A stretch of 6,618 nt of DNA from assembly GCA_902476645.1 (NCBI GenBank), contig CABSEG010000103.1:1-6618 (forward strand), in the 5' to 3' direction. Shown one piece after another: positions 1-6,423 of this stretch (positions within the stretch are counted from its first letter, which is position 1; every line of letters begins with the position of its first letter). The DNA is from an uncultured Lachnospiraceae bacterium. GTDB lineage: Bacteria > Bacillota > Clostridia > Lachnospirales > Lachnospiraceae. The notes beneath the pieces were generated by a model. The model saw nothing but the letters and a program-made list of their open reading frames with translations, did not search any database and had not been told where the DNA came from. The position numbers and the translations under genes were made by a program.

Positions 1-124
1 CGTTCTCCCCCATCAGCGCGTGTATCTCTCCCTCTCGTAGGGTAAAGTCCACATTTTGCAGAGCCTTTACGCCCGGAAAGCTTTTGTAGATGCCTCGCAT
101 AGTCAATACTTGATTCTGCTTCAT
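1..124 (-). CDS. ytfR: YtfR-like sugar ABC transporter ATP-binding protein, N-terminal end (partial)
   Basis: Partial gene: 41 codons from the ATG at 122-124, running off the left edge. The translation starts MKQNQVLTMRGIYKSFPGVKA and reaches HALMGEN, the beginning of the first Walker A motif, in the same layout as MglA in this window (KEFPGVKAL, then HALMGENGAGKST). It is therefore the first nucleotide-binding domain of a tandem-domain sugar ATPase. Its place after a ytfQ-like binding protein suggests YtfR, the ATPase of a galactofuranose-type importer, with permeases probably following outside the window. A purine-rich site (AGGTGAAGAGAG) lies upstream of the start; AGGTG ends 10 nt before the ATG. 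The family is clear, the specific member is inferred from context. Confidence 0.82.
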   Translation of the reverse strand, partial: MKQNQVLTMRGIYKSFPGVKALQNVDFTLREGEIHALMGEN

Positions 125-298
125 GTTCTCTCTTCACCTGCTTTCTATGTATTTCATATTGCAGCCACTTCGGGCTGCTCAGCAACAAACTGCCGTCTAT
201 TCTTAGCAGAAACAGAGCGCAGCAGTTTTTTCGGTTCCTCCGAATTTCGCTACCACGCCCTGCGCAAGATTCTCTAGTTAGAGCCTGCGGTCCCTGTA
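125..298 (-). other. Intercistronic gap between ytfQ and the ytfR-like gene
   Basis: 174 nt without a credible gene. On the minus strand it can form several short stems: AAACTGC/GCAGTTT (187-193 with 222-228), TTCGG/CCGAA with a 5-nt loop (230-234 with 240-244), and GCAGCC/GGCTGC with a 6-nt loop (161-166 with 173-178). None is followed by a proper T-run, so no terminator is called. It may be a structured spacer that lowers expression of the ATPase relative to the binding protein. Confidence 0.4.
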
Positions 299-1426
299 TT
301 AATATGCACGGCCGTCAATTACTTCCTGAGTTACAACAGTTACAGGATACTCTGTTCCGTCTACCGTTACAGATGTAACTTCATCGGAGTGAACGAAGAT
401 CTCTTCGTCTACGAACTGCTGCTTTTCAACTTCCTCACCGGCTTCCAGAGCCTTGATAATCTCTTCTACACGAGGTCCGTGCAGAGGATTACACTCTGTA
501 TTACAAATGATATCACCAGATAACACATCCGTCAGACCTGCATTCGTTGAATCGAAGGACATAACCAGAATATCTCCGTCCGGTCCAACGGTCTTACCTG
601 CTGCCTCGATCGCGTCGATGGCGCCAAATGCCTCGTTATCGTTCTCGCAGTAAACCACATTGATATTGTCAAACTGTTTCAGCATGGACTCCATAACTTC
701 CTGTCCCTTAGCCTGTGTGAATTCTCCAGTCTGCGCTGCCAGCAGGTTCCAGCCATTTGCCTCTACTGCATCTGCCAGACCCTTGGTACGTCCAATCTGA
801 GCGGAAGCTCCGATGGTACCCTGAATGTCAACAATGTTGATCTCTTCAATACCTTTGGCCTCTGCATACAGTCTCAGCCATTCAGCTGCTTTCTTACCTT
901 CCAATTCGAAGTTGGATCCTACCCATGCGGTATACAGGCTGTCATCGGATACATCTACCATACGGTCAACAACGATAACCGGGATCGCTGCATCCTTTGC
1001 CTCCTGAAGCACAGTATCCCAGCCAGTCTCTGTAACGGGAGCCAGAACAATGTAATCCACTTCCTGCTGAATGAAGTTACGGATTGCTGTAATCTGGTTT
1101 TCCTGTTTCTGCTGAGCGTCATCAAAGATCAGCTCATAGCCATTCTCTGTGCTGAAGGTAGATTTCATGGATTCAGAGTTCGCGGTACGCCAGTCAGACT
1201 CTGCACCTACCTGGGAGAAACCGATCTTGATCGTCCCCCCCTCTGCGGTATCCCCACCGGCAGTATCCTCTTCTGCCGCGGGTTCCTCTGCTGTCCCGTC
1301 GTCCGCTGCCTGGCTCTCCTCTGCGGGAGCCTCTGTGCTGGCGGGCTCTGAACTGTTTCCACAGCCTGCAGCCATAGTCGCCACCATTGCCGCACACAGC
1401 AATGCACTAACTACTTTTCTCTTCAT
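299..1426 (-). CDS. ytfQ: YtfQ-like sugar ABC transporter substrate-binding lipoprotein
   Basis: 375-residue extracytoplasmic binding protein of the periplasmic-binding-protein type I class. A basic start (MKRK) and hydrophobic core lead to the lipobox MAAGC, with Cys22 as the predicted lipid-modified residue. Residues 23-64 form a low-complexity Ala/Glu/Asp/Thr linker, common in clostridial lipoproteins. The ligand domain starts near residue 65 and closely matches E. coli YtfQ as I recall it: GFSQVGAESDWR (69-80), DDAQQKQENQI (102-112), APVTETGWD (129-137), PVIVVDR (149-155) and QGTIGASAQIGRTKG in the middle. YtfQ binds galactofuranose and works with YtfR, YtfT and YjfF. The next gene downstream starts as a YtfR-like ATPase, which supports this. 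The exact ligand is inferred. It could instead, or also, present ligand to a sensor kinase, as XylFII does with LytS in clostridia. Confidence 0.88.
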   Translation of the reverse strand: MKRKVVSALLCAAMVATMAAGCGNSSEPASTEAPAEESQAADDGTAEEPAAEEDTAGGDTAEGGTIKIGFSQVGAESDWRTANSESMKSTFSTENGYELIFDDAQQKQENQITAIRNFIQQEVDYIVLAPVTETGWDTVLQEAKDAAIPVIVVDRMVDVSDDSLYTAWVGSNFELEGKKAAEWLRLYAEAKGIEEINIVDIQGTIGASAQIGRTKGLADAVEANGWNLLAAQTGEFTQAKGQEVMESMLKQFDNINVVYCENDNEAFGAIDAIEAAGKTVGPDGDILVMSFDSTNAGLTDVLSGDIICNTECNPLHGPRVEEIIKALEAGEEVEKQQFVDEEIFVHSDEVTSVTVDGTEYPVTVVTQEVIDGRAY

Positions 1427-1436
1427 ACTAACAAAT

Positions 1437-1443
1437 CCTCCTT
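1437..1443 (-). promoter_or_regulatory. Ribosome binding site of ytfQ
   Basis: AAGGAGG on the minus strand, 10 nt before the ATG at 1424-1426; a strong site that supports the chosen start. Confidence 0.8.
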
Positions 1444-1477
1444 AACTATGTATGTGTCGGTTCCTCTAACCTTTTCT

Positions 1478-1483
1478 ATCATA
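1478..1483 (-). promoter_or_regulatory. Candidate -10 element for ytfQ
   Basis: TATGAT on the minus strand, about 51 nt before the ytfQ ATG. The hexamer 17 nt upstream is TATTAT, a poor -35, which would fit a promoter that depends on an activator bound at the A/T-rich repeats upstream. Confidence 0.4.
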
Positions 1484-1600
1484 AAGGATTTTCGAGAAAA
1501 ATAATACGGACATACTTTTGCGGTTTGTGGATTTTTTTTCGTTTTCTTTTATACTTTTTATATTTTGTTGAGATTTTTTCAAAAAATGTTAGATTTTTTT
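1484..1600 (-). promoter_or_regulatory. A/T-tract region with imperfect direct repeats upstream of ytfQ
   Basis: Intergenic DNA between the regulator and ytfQ, very rich in A and T runs. Read on the minus strand, an element AAAAATCT(C)AACA occurs at about 1588-1600 and again at about 1566-1579, its TCT cores exactly 20 nt apart. A weaker match, AAAAAATCCACAA, lies 42 nt further on (core 1529-1531). Repeats two and four helical turns apart would suit a dimeric AraC-type activator. The A/T richness makes chance similarity possible. No convincing terminator for the regulator gene is present; only weak A-T hairpins can be drawn. Confidence 0.35.
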
Positions 1601-3227
1601 AGTCTGAAGCCCCTTCTCTTTTCCCCCGCAAACGATATTCCTTTGGAGAACATTTCTGGGTTTTCTTGAAAATGTAGTTGAAATAGTGAGAGTCCTTATA
1701 TCCCACCTTATAACCAATTTCTGAAGTCTTTTGATTGGAACACATCAGAAGCTCCTTGGCCTTCTCCATGCGCACCTCTGTTAAATACTCCACAAAGGTC
1801 TTGCCGGATTCCTGACTGAAAATAGAGCTAAAATAGCTGGGACTCATATTGACATGGGAAGCAAGCTTGTTCAGGGACATATCCTCCAACATATAATTTT
1901 CCATGATATAGCGTTTTGCCTTCTCCAAAATATCAGAATATTTCTTCCCGGCTGCCCCATCCCGCAAAAGCAACACATTTTTTAACAGCGTTTCAATATA
2001 TTCCTTTGTCTTCTCCAGGCTGGAAATGACTCCGGCCAGCTCATTGATTTCCCCGCAGGCTTCTATCATATCCTCTTTCTTTGTTTTAATCTCCTCACCA
2101 AAGGCTACGGCGCTGAAATAAATATCCATACAAATATACTGCCGCATCATCAGAGATTTCATGTTCTCTTCGCTAATGTTGTCAAAATATCCTTTAATAA
2201 AATCTCCCACCTCTTCCGGGGTTCCGTTTCTTAAAAAATCTCTGACCATTTTTCTGGTATTTTCCACAGAGTACACGCTATGAATATCAATGTTTCCCAT
2301 GGTGCCGGTTATGAAATCCTTCTGCTCGGCAACCCGGTTCCAGGTATTGACGAATCTGGTGGAAAACACCCGGTTGGCCGCATTATAAGAATCCTTCAGC
2401 TCCCGCAGTCTGGACACCGTTTTCCCCACTCCCGCGTAATACTCCAGAGTCTCATAGGCCTCCACCTCTCTGCGCAGATACTCGCAAAACTGTCTGGCCG
2501 CATCCTCCATCTGCTTTTCTCCATCTCCCATCAGCAAAAACGCCAGGCCCTCTGCCCCCCGCTCATATACATATAGGTTCGGATCCGCATCCACGTGCTC
2601 CCGGATTTTTTCTGTTACCTCGACCACCTGCTCTGAGTATTCAGACTCGTGATCCTTTTTGCGAACCTTAAACAGGATCATGTTGTAACTCTCCGCGCTC
2701 AAATCCATCCCCAGACGAAATCCCTCTGATAATGCTTCGGTCATAGACACCTGTTCTGTCACCAGGCGGGTAAAGAACTGCTGAATATTGCGTTGTATAT
2801 TCTCTTCCATCTCTTTGGAGTAACGTTCCAATAATTCCTTCTCTTCCCACTCCTTCTCAATGGTATCCGCCACCCCTCTGATCGCCTCCAGCAGTTTTGC
2901 AGAGGAAATGGGCTTCAGCAGATATTCCTGAATCCCCATGCGTATTGCTTCTCTGGCGTATTCAAATTCACCGTATCCGCTCAGTATAATTATCTTTGTA
3001 TCTGGAAGATCCTGGAGCACTGCTTTACTCAGCTCGAAACCGTCCATAAAGGGCATCTTTATATCCGTAATCAGAATGTCCGGCTTTGTCTTTTTGATCA
3101 TAGGATAGGCCAATTCTCCGTCGGAGGCTTCGCCCACAAACTCAAAACCTTCTGCTTCCCAGTCTATCCCATTCTTCACGCCTCTTCGGATCACGATCTC
3201 ATCTTCCACTAAAAACACCTTTATCAT
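1599..3227 (-). CDS. YesN/AraC-family two-component response regulator
   Basis: 542-residue cytoplasmic DNA-binding regulator. The N-terminal receiver domain (about 1-120) is intact: acidic residues Glu8/Asp9, phospho-acceptor Asp55 in LITDIKMPFMDG, Ser83 in LSGYGEFEYA, and Lys105 in LLKPI. A charged helical linker (about 120-150) leads into a long middle region (to about 430) without motifs I can name, as is usual for YesN-type regulators. The C-terminal 113 residues (430-542) form an AraC-type domain with two helix-turn-helices, at about 450-475 (SLNKLASHVNMSPSYFSSIF) and about 501-532 (SEIGYKVGYKDSHYFNYIFK, then SPKEYR). Such proteins are normally phosphorylated by a YesM/LytS-type histidine kinase and activate nearby sugar transport genes. 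Here no kinase gene flanks it: upstream is the small membrane protein, downstream is ytfQ. The ytfQ unit is the most likely target, and mgl is possible. Confidence 0.92.
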   Translation of the reverse strand: MIKVFLVEDEIVIRRGVKNGIDWEAEGFEFVGEASDGELAYPMIKKTKPDILITDIKMPFMDGFELSKAVLQDLPDTKIIILSGYGEFEYAREAIRMGIQEYLLKPISSAKLLEAIRGVADTIEKEWEEKELLERYSKEMEENIQRNIQQFFTRLVTEQVSMTEALSEGFRLGMDLSAESYNMILFKVRKKDHESEYSEQVVEVTEKIREHVDADPNLYVYERGAEGLAFLLMGDGEKQMEDAARQFCEYLRREVEAYETLEYYAGVGKTVSRLRELKDSYNAANRVFSTRFVNTWNRVAEQKDFITGTMGNIDIHSVYSVENTRKMVRDFLRNGTPEEVGDFIKGYFDNISEENMKSLMMRQYICMDIYFSAVAFGEEIKTKKEDMIEACGEINELAGVISSLEKTKEYIETLLKNVLLLRDGAAGKKYSDILEKAKRYIMENYMLEDMSLNKLASHVNMSPSYFSSIFSQESGKTFVEYLTEVRMEKAKELLMCSNQKTSEIGYKVGYKDSHYFNYIFKKTQKCSPKEYRLRGKREGASD

Positions 3228-3236
3228 GCACTGTAT

Positions 3237-3243
3237 CTCCTCC
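3237..3243 (-). promoter_or_regulatory. Ribosome binding site of the response regulator
   Basis: GGAGGAG on the minus strand, 9 nt before the ATG at 3225-3227; it fixes the start of the regulator. Confidence 0.8.
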
Positions 3244-3256
3244 GTTCTATCAATTC

Positions 3257-3262
3257 ATTATA
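3257..3262 (-). promoter_or_regulatory. Candidate -10 element for the response regulator gene
   Basis: A consensus TATAAT on the minus strand, about 30 nt before the regulator ATG. No good -35 is found at 17 nt; TAGACT lies 18 nt upstream and TTGTCA only 13 nt upstream. Its place after a strong hairpin and before a good ribosome binding site makes a separate promoter for the regulator likely. Confidence 0.45.
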
Positions 3263-3344
3263 ATATAAATTGCCCTGACAAGTCTACGAAAATTTTTGGA
3301 ATCCATCCCTGCATACGGTATAAAAAAGTTTTCCTCCGAAACAT

Positions 3345-3378
3345 AAGACAAGCCGGAGTGGTTACTCCGGCTTGTCTT
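3345..3378 (-). terminator. Strong hairpin after the small membrane protein gene
   Basis: A perfect inverted repeat with 15-bp arms (3345-3359 and 3364-3378) and a 4-nt loop, starting 1 nt after the stop codon of the 99-residue protein. On the minus strand the tail is only TTATGTTT, with a TTTTTT run about 20 nt after the hairpin, so the U-tract is imperfect; it is still most likely an intrinsic terminator separating the small gene from the response regulator. Confidence 0.75.
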
Positions 3379-3379
3379 C

Positions 3380-3679
3380 TTATTCTGACTCTTCCTCTTT
3401 TTGTTCTGAAATTCTTTTTTCCTCTTCCATTTTCTTTATGGCGTCAGATGTTTTTTTTGACATCTTATATCCCTGATATAACCCCATAACCATCATTCCC
3501 CCACCTATCAGCACAAAAAAAATGGTGAACACAACCATAAGAATTTTTTCATTTCCAGAACTATGCGGAATCTCCTGGAACATACTGTAGGCCAAATAAA
3601 GAAGGTAAAAACCAGCCATGGCATAAATGGCCATTCTTCCCTTGTTTCTTGCCTCATCACTCAACCGGTTTTTAGCCAT
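3380..3679 (-). CDS. Small two-helix membrane protein of unknown function
   Basis: 99-residue protein that I do not recognise as a member of a named family. It has a short basic N-terminus (MAKNRLSDEARNKGR), a first hydrophobic stretch at about 16-34 (AIYAMAGFYLLYLAYSMF), a short polar loop with PHSSGNEK (38-45), a second hydrophobic stretch at about 46-68 rich in Gly and Met, and a strongly charged Lys/Glu tail (71-99) that could form a short helix or coiled coil. This suggests a cytoplasmic-membrane hairpin with both ends inside. The start has an AAGGA-type site (GGAAAGGA, 3690-3697) about 10 nt upstream. It lies 84 nt after mglC but beyond the mgl terminator, and a strong hairpin follows its stop at once, so it may be read by mgl read-through or from a weak promoter I cannot identify. 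A link to transport or sensing is only a guess from position. Confidence 0.75.
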   Translation of the reverse strand: MAKNRLSDEARNKGRMAIYAMAGFYLLYLAYSMFQEIPHSSGNEKILMVVFTIFFVLIGGGMMVMGLYQGYKMSKKTSDAIKKMEEEKRISEQKEEESE

Positions 3680-3710
3680 AGAATGTCTGTCCTTTCCATA
3701 ATAACAACTT

Positions 3711-3745
3711 ATAAAAATAAGGGAGGGCAGCCCAGTCCCTCCCTT
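3711..3745 (-). terminator. Intrinsic terminator after mglC
   Basis: Inverted repeat with 9-bp arms (3719-3727 and 3737-3745; core GGGAGGG/CCCTCCC) and a 9-nt loop. On the minus strand it is followed by the T-rich tail TTATTTTTAT. It begins about 18 nt after the mglC stop and most likely ends the mgl transcript. The other strand also has a T-run after the hairpin, so it could work both ways. Confidence 0.85.
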
Positions 3746-3763
3746 TTTGTCTTTCAGATTCGA

Positions 3764-4834
3764 TTATTTACGAGTCAAATATTTTCTCATATCAATTGAG
3801 CAAGCAATCAAGATGATAAGACCCTTGATGATGTACTGCAGGTTCTGGTTGATGGACAGGAAGTTCAGAGCAACGAAGATAATACGAAGGATAAATACGC
3901 CCAGTACTACGCCGCCAATCTTACCAGTACCACCTACGAAAGATACACCACCGATAACGCAGGCTGCGATGGCGTCACACTCATAGTTCAATCCAGTGTT
4001 CGCCTGATTAGAACCGATACGTGCAGACTCAATGAAACCTGTGATACCATACAGGGAACCTGCCAGAGTATGTACTAAAATTGTCGTTCTGGCTACATTT
4101 ACACCAGACACGTTTGCTGCCTCCGGATTAGAACCAACGGCGAACATATTCTTACCAAAGGAAGTCTTATTCCATACAAACCACATAATCACAATAATTA
4201 TGCAGGCATACCATACATAATTCGGGATTGGCACGCCGAAAAACTTAACAAAGCTTCCTGTAACAAAATTCTTAAAAGACTCATCCAGACCGGACAGGGG
4301 CTGTCCATTGTTACCATTCAGCATGATATACATCAGAAGAACTCCGTATACAATCAGCTGCGTAGCCAGAGTAACGATGAATGGGTGCAATTTAAATTTC
4401 GCAACGAAAAATCCGTTGACATAACCCACAATACCTCCGACTACAATAACGACCAGAATTACCAGCGGAATCGGCATAACCGGTAAATCCGGGAAAATCT
4501 TTGTGGCATAGGTAGTCGCCTGCAATAAGGACGCCGAAATACATGCAGTTAAACCTACGACACGACCTGCGGATAGGTCGGTACCAGTCAGTACGATACA
4601 CCCTGCAATACCTAAGGCAATGGGAATATTCGCCGCTGACAGGGAAATAATATTTACAATAGAAGATACGCCTAAGAATCTGGAATTCTGCGTATAGGTA
4701 TAAATTGCTGCTATAATAATCAAAATGTAGATAGCATTGTTGAGAAGCGTCTCACCCCAAAATCTTCTTTTATCCTTGCTATCCAGTTCTTTGTAACCCG
4801 CATAGCGAGCTTTCATATTTGCAAATGCTTTCAT
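3764..4834 (-). CDS. mglC: Galactose/methyl-galactoside ABC transporter permease MglC
   Basis: Integral membrane permease of the BPD_transp_2 (RbsC/XylH/MglC) family, forming the sugar channel driven by MglA. From the chosen ATG it is 356 residues, slightly longer than the roughly 336 of enterobacterial MglC because of a charged N-terminal extension (about residues 1-28). Hydrophobic segments run through the whole protein, starting near residue 31 (NAIYILIIIAAIYTY). Family motifs seen are GTDLSAGR (84-91), AVGSNPEAA (232-240, part of the cytoplasmic loop thought to contact the ATPase) and a GLNYECDAIAA...GG..FVGGTG region (281-304). The open frame extends 8 codons further to 4858, but the AGGAGG at 4845-4850 favours 4834; a start at 4816 (MKARYAG) is also possible. 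It lies 16 nt after mglA and is followed by a terminator. Family and role are clear; the sugar specificity is inferred from context. Confidence 0.92.
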   Translation of the reverse strand: MKAFANMKARYAGYKELDSKDKRRFWGETLLNNAIYILIIIAAIYTYTQNSRFLGVSSIVNIISLSAANIPIALGIAGCIVLTGTDLSAGRVVGLTACISASLLQATTYATKIFPDLPVMPIPLVILVVIVVGGIVGYVNGFFVAKFKLHPFIVTLATQLIVYGVLLMYIMLNGNNGQPLSGLDESFKNFVTGSFVKFFGVPIPNYVWYACIIIVIMWFVWNKTSFGKNMFAVGSNPEAANVSGVNVARTTILVHTLAGSLYGITGFIESARIGSNQANTGLNYECDAIAACVIGGVSFVGGTGKIGGVVLGVFILRIIFVALNFLSINQNLQYIIKGLIILIACSIDMRKYLTRK

Positions 4835-4844
4835 GTTTGGCTGG

Positions 4845-4850
4845 CCTCCT
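4845..4850 (-). promoter_or_regulatory. Ribosome binding site that sets the mglC start
   Basis: AGGAGG on the minus strand, immediately after the mglA stop codon and 10 nt before the ATG at 4832-4834. The in-frame upstream ATG at 4856-4858 lies ahead of this site and overlaps the end of mglA, so the 4834 start is preferred. Confidence 0.75.
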
Positions 4851-6350
4851 TTATACATATTTAGCTGCGTAAGTCATAATCTCTTCCTGGGTGGTCTCTT
4901 TGGCATCCACTTCGCCTGCCAGACGTCCACCGGACATAACCAAAATTCTGTCGCAAATACCCAACAGTTCCGGCATCTCGGAAGAAACTACGATAACAAC
5001 TTTTCCTCTATTCGCCAAATCCAGAATCAACTGGTAAATCTCATACTTTGCACCTACGTCGATGCCTCGGGTGGGTTCATCCAGAAGCAGAACCTCCGGA
5101 TCCGTCAAAAGCCATCTGCCCAAAATAACCTTCTGCTGGTTACCACCGGACAGAGCTCTGATCTTTGTCTCCTGAGTCGGTGTTTTGGTATGCATGGCAT
5201 CAATAGACCACTGTGTATCCTTTATCATGGAACGTTTGCTTAAGTAAAAGCCCATCTTTTTATGCTTCTTCAAACTGGATATAACCGTATTCTCTCTGAT
5301 GCTTAAGATTCCGAAAATACCGGTTGCTCGGCGTTCCTCTGTCAGAAGCGCAAATCCATTTTTGATGGACTCCCTTGCATTTCTGTTTCTCACTACTTTT
5401 CCGTCCAGCTTGATCGTTCCGGACTTTCTGGTGGCAATACCAAAAATATTCTCCAGTGTCTCTGTACGTCCACTTCCGTCAAGTCCTGCCAGCCCTACGA
5501 TCTCGCCCTTACGTACTTTAAAAGAAACATCCTTCAAAAGGGAGTACTGGGCAGTTAAGTGCTCAACCTCCAGGGCAACCTCACCGGGTTTATTCGTCTT
5601 GGGCGGGAACTGATTGTTCAGCTCACGGCCAACCATCAGACGAATAATCTCATCCATCGTCAACTCAGAAGCCGGTTTTGTGGCTACCCAAGTTCCGTCT
5701 CTCATGACGGTGATTTCATCTGAAATTCTCAAAATCTCTGCCATCTTATGGGAGATATAGATGATACCGCATCCCTTGTCTCTCAACATGTTTATGATTT
5801 TAAATAAGTGTTCTACTTCCTCCTCTGTCAAAGATGAGGTGGGTTCGTCAAACACGATAATTTTCGAATTAAAAGAAACCGCTTTTGCGATCTCTGCCAT
5901 CTGCCTCTGAGAAACGGGCATTGTACTCATAATTCTCCTGGGGTCTACATCAATTCCCAGGTCCTCAAACAGTTTTTTGGTATCATTGTAGATCTTTTTC
6001 TCATCTACCATGATTCCGGCTTTTTTCGGATAACGTCCCAGCCAGATGTTATCCATAACATTACGCTTCAGCGCCTGATTCAACTCCTGATGCACCATGG
6101 CCACTCCATTTTCCAGAGCATCTTTGGAGTTTTTGAAGTTGATCTCCTTTCCCTCCAGAAAAATGGAACCGCTGTCTTTGTTGTACATTCCAAACAGGCA
6201 TTTCATCAGTGTGGATTTTCCCGCACCGTTCTCTCCCATCAGCGCATGTACCGTTCCCCTTTTTACTGTCAAAGATACGTTATCCAAGGCCTTTACGCCC
6301 GGAAACTCTTTGCAGATGTTATTCATCTGTAACAGAACATCATGCTCCAT
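4851..6350 (-). CDS. mglA: Galactose/methyl-galactoside ABC transporter ATP-binding protein MglA
   Basis: 499-residue cytoplasmic ATPase that powers sugar import through the MglC permease. It has the tandem nucleotide-binding domain layout of the MglA/RbsA/AraG family at normal length. Domain 1 has Walker A GENGAGKST (39-47, Lys45), Q-loop Gln88, signature PVSQRQ (145-150), Walker B IIVFDEPTSSL (Asp168, Glu169) and switch His201. Domain 2 has a degenerate Walker A GLDGSGRT (289-296) with Arg295 instead of the catalytic Lys, an intact LSGGNQQ signature (400-406), Walker B LLLDEPTRGID (Asp424, Glu425), and SSE in place of the switch His (456-458). This asymmetry is usual in the family, where domain 1 is taken to be the main hydrolytic site. 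The motif TEERRATGI is also typical. The start is supported by a GGAGGA site. The gene ends 16 nt before the chosen mglC start, with the mglC Shine-Dalgarno directly after the stop, which suggests coupled translation. Galactose is inferred from the mglBAC order; ribose, xylose or arabinose ATPases are close relatives. Confidence 0.92.
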   Translation of the reverse strand: MEHDVLLQMNNICKEFPGVKALDNVSLTVKRGTVHALMGENGAGKSTLMKCLFGMYNKDSGSIFLEGKEINFKNSKDALENGVAMVHQELNQALKRNVMDNIWLGRYPKKAGIMVDEKKIYNDTKKLFEDLGIDVDPRRIMSTMPVSQRQMAEIAKAVSFNSKIIVFDEPTSSLTEEEVEHLFKIINMLRDKGCGIIYISHKMAEILRISDEITVMRDGTWVATKPASELTMDEIIRLMVGRELNNQFPPKTNKPGEVALEVEHLTAQYSLLKDVSFKVRKGEIVGLAGLDGSGRTETLENIFGIATRKSGTIKLDGKVVRNRNARESIKNGFALLTEERRATGIFGILSIRENTVISSLKKHKKMGFYLSKRSMIKDTQWSIDAMHTKTPTQETKIRALSGGNQQKVILGRWLLTDPEVLLLDEPTRGIDVGAKYEIYQLILDLANRGKVVIVVSSEMPELLGICDRILVMSGGRLAGEVDAKETTQEEIMTYAAKYV

Positions 6351-6356
6351 AACCTG

Positions 6357-6362
6357 TCCTCC
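6357..6362 (-). promoter_or_regulatory. Ribosome binding site of mglA
   Basis: GGAGGA on the minus strand, 6 nt before the ATG at 6348-6350. It lies just downstream of the intercistronic hairpin and supports this ATG as the mglA start. Confidence 0.85.
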
Positions 6363-6376
6363 AGTCTTCTATATTT

Positions 6377-6412
6377 AAGAAAAGGCCGCCAACCGGCTGG
6401 CGGCCTTTTCTT
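6377..6412 (-). terminator. Intercistronic hairpin between mglB and mglA, terminator-like
   Basis: A perfect inverted repeat with 15-bp arms (6377-6391 and 6398-6412) and a 6-nt loop. The core GGCCGCCA/TGGCGGCC is flanked by A and T runs, so it can act as an intrinsic terminator on either strand; on the minus strand the descending arm ends in TTTTCTT. It starts 11 nt after the mglB stop and ends 26 nt before the mglA start. Since mglA and mglC lie just beyond it in the same direction with no clear promoter between, it probably gives partial termination or protects the mglB mRNA 3' end, so that the binding protein is made in excess over the membrane parts. Confidence 0.85.
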
Positions 6413-6423
6413 TCAACCTGAAT

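Noticed and set aside
56..277. Plus-strand open frame of 73 codons covering the left ATPase start and the following gap
   Set aside because: It runs opposite to a well-supported ATPase N-terminus, has no recognisable protein features and no good ribosome binding site.
1561..1600. A-T inverted repeats after the regulator stop as a terminator
   Set aside because: The possible stems contain only A-T pairs and would be too weak for intrinsic termination.
3263..3344. Two overlapping 18-codon frames (MQGWIPK... and MDSKNFRR...) upstream of the regulator
   Set aside because: Too short, overlapping each other and the promoter region, and the only GGAGG nearby is too far upstream.
4835..4858. Longer mglC start at 4858
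   Set aside because: The ATG overlaps the mglA stop region, and the only good Shine-Dalgarno (4845-4850) lies downstream of it, pointing to the ATG at 4834.
4833..5243. Plus-strand open frame of 136 codons inside mglA
   Set aside because: It is antisense to the conserved second nucleotide-binding domain of MglA; the protein has no family-like features, so it is a shadow of the real gene.
5463..5488. Degenerate Walker A (Arg295 for Lys) in the second MglA domain as a possible inactivating mutation
   Set aside because: This substitution and the missing switch His in domain 2 are normal for tandem-domain sugar ATPases of the MglA/RbsA type.
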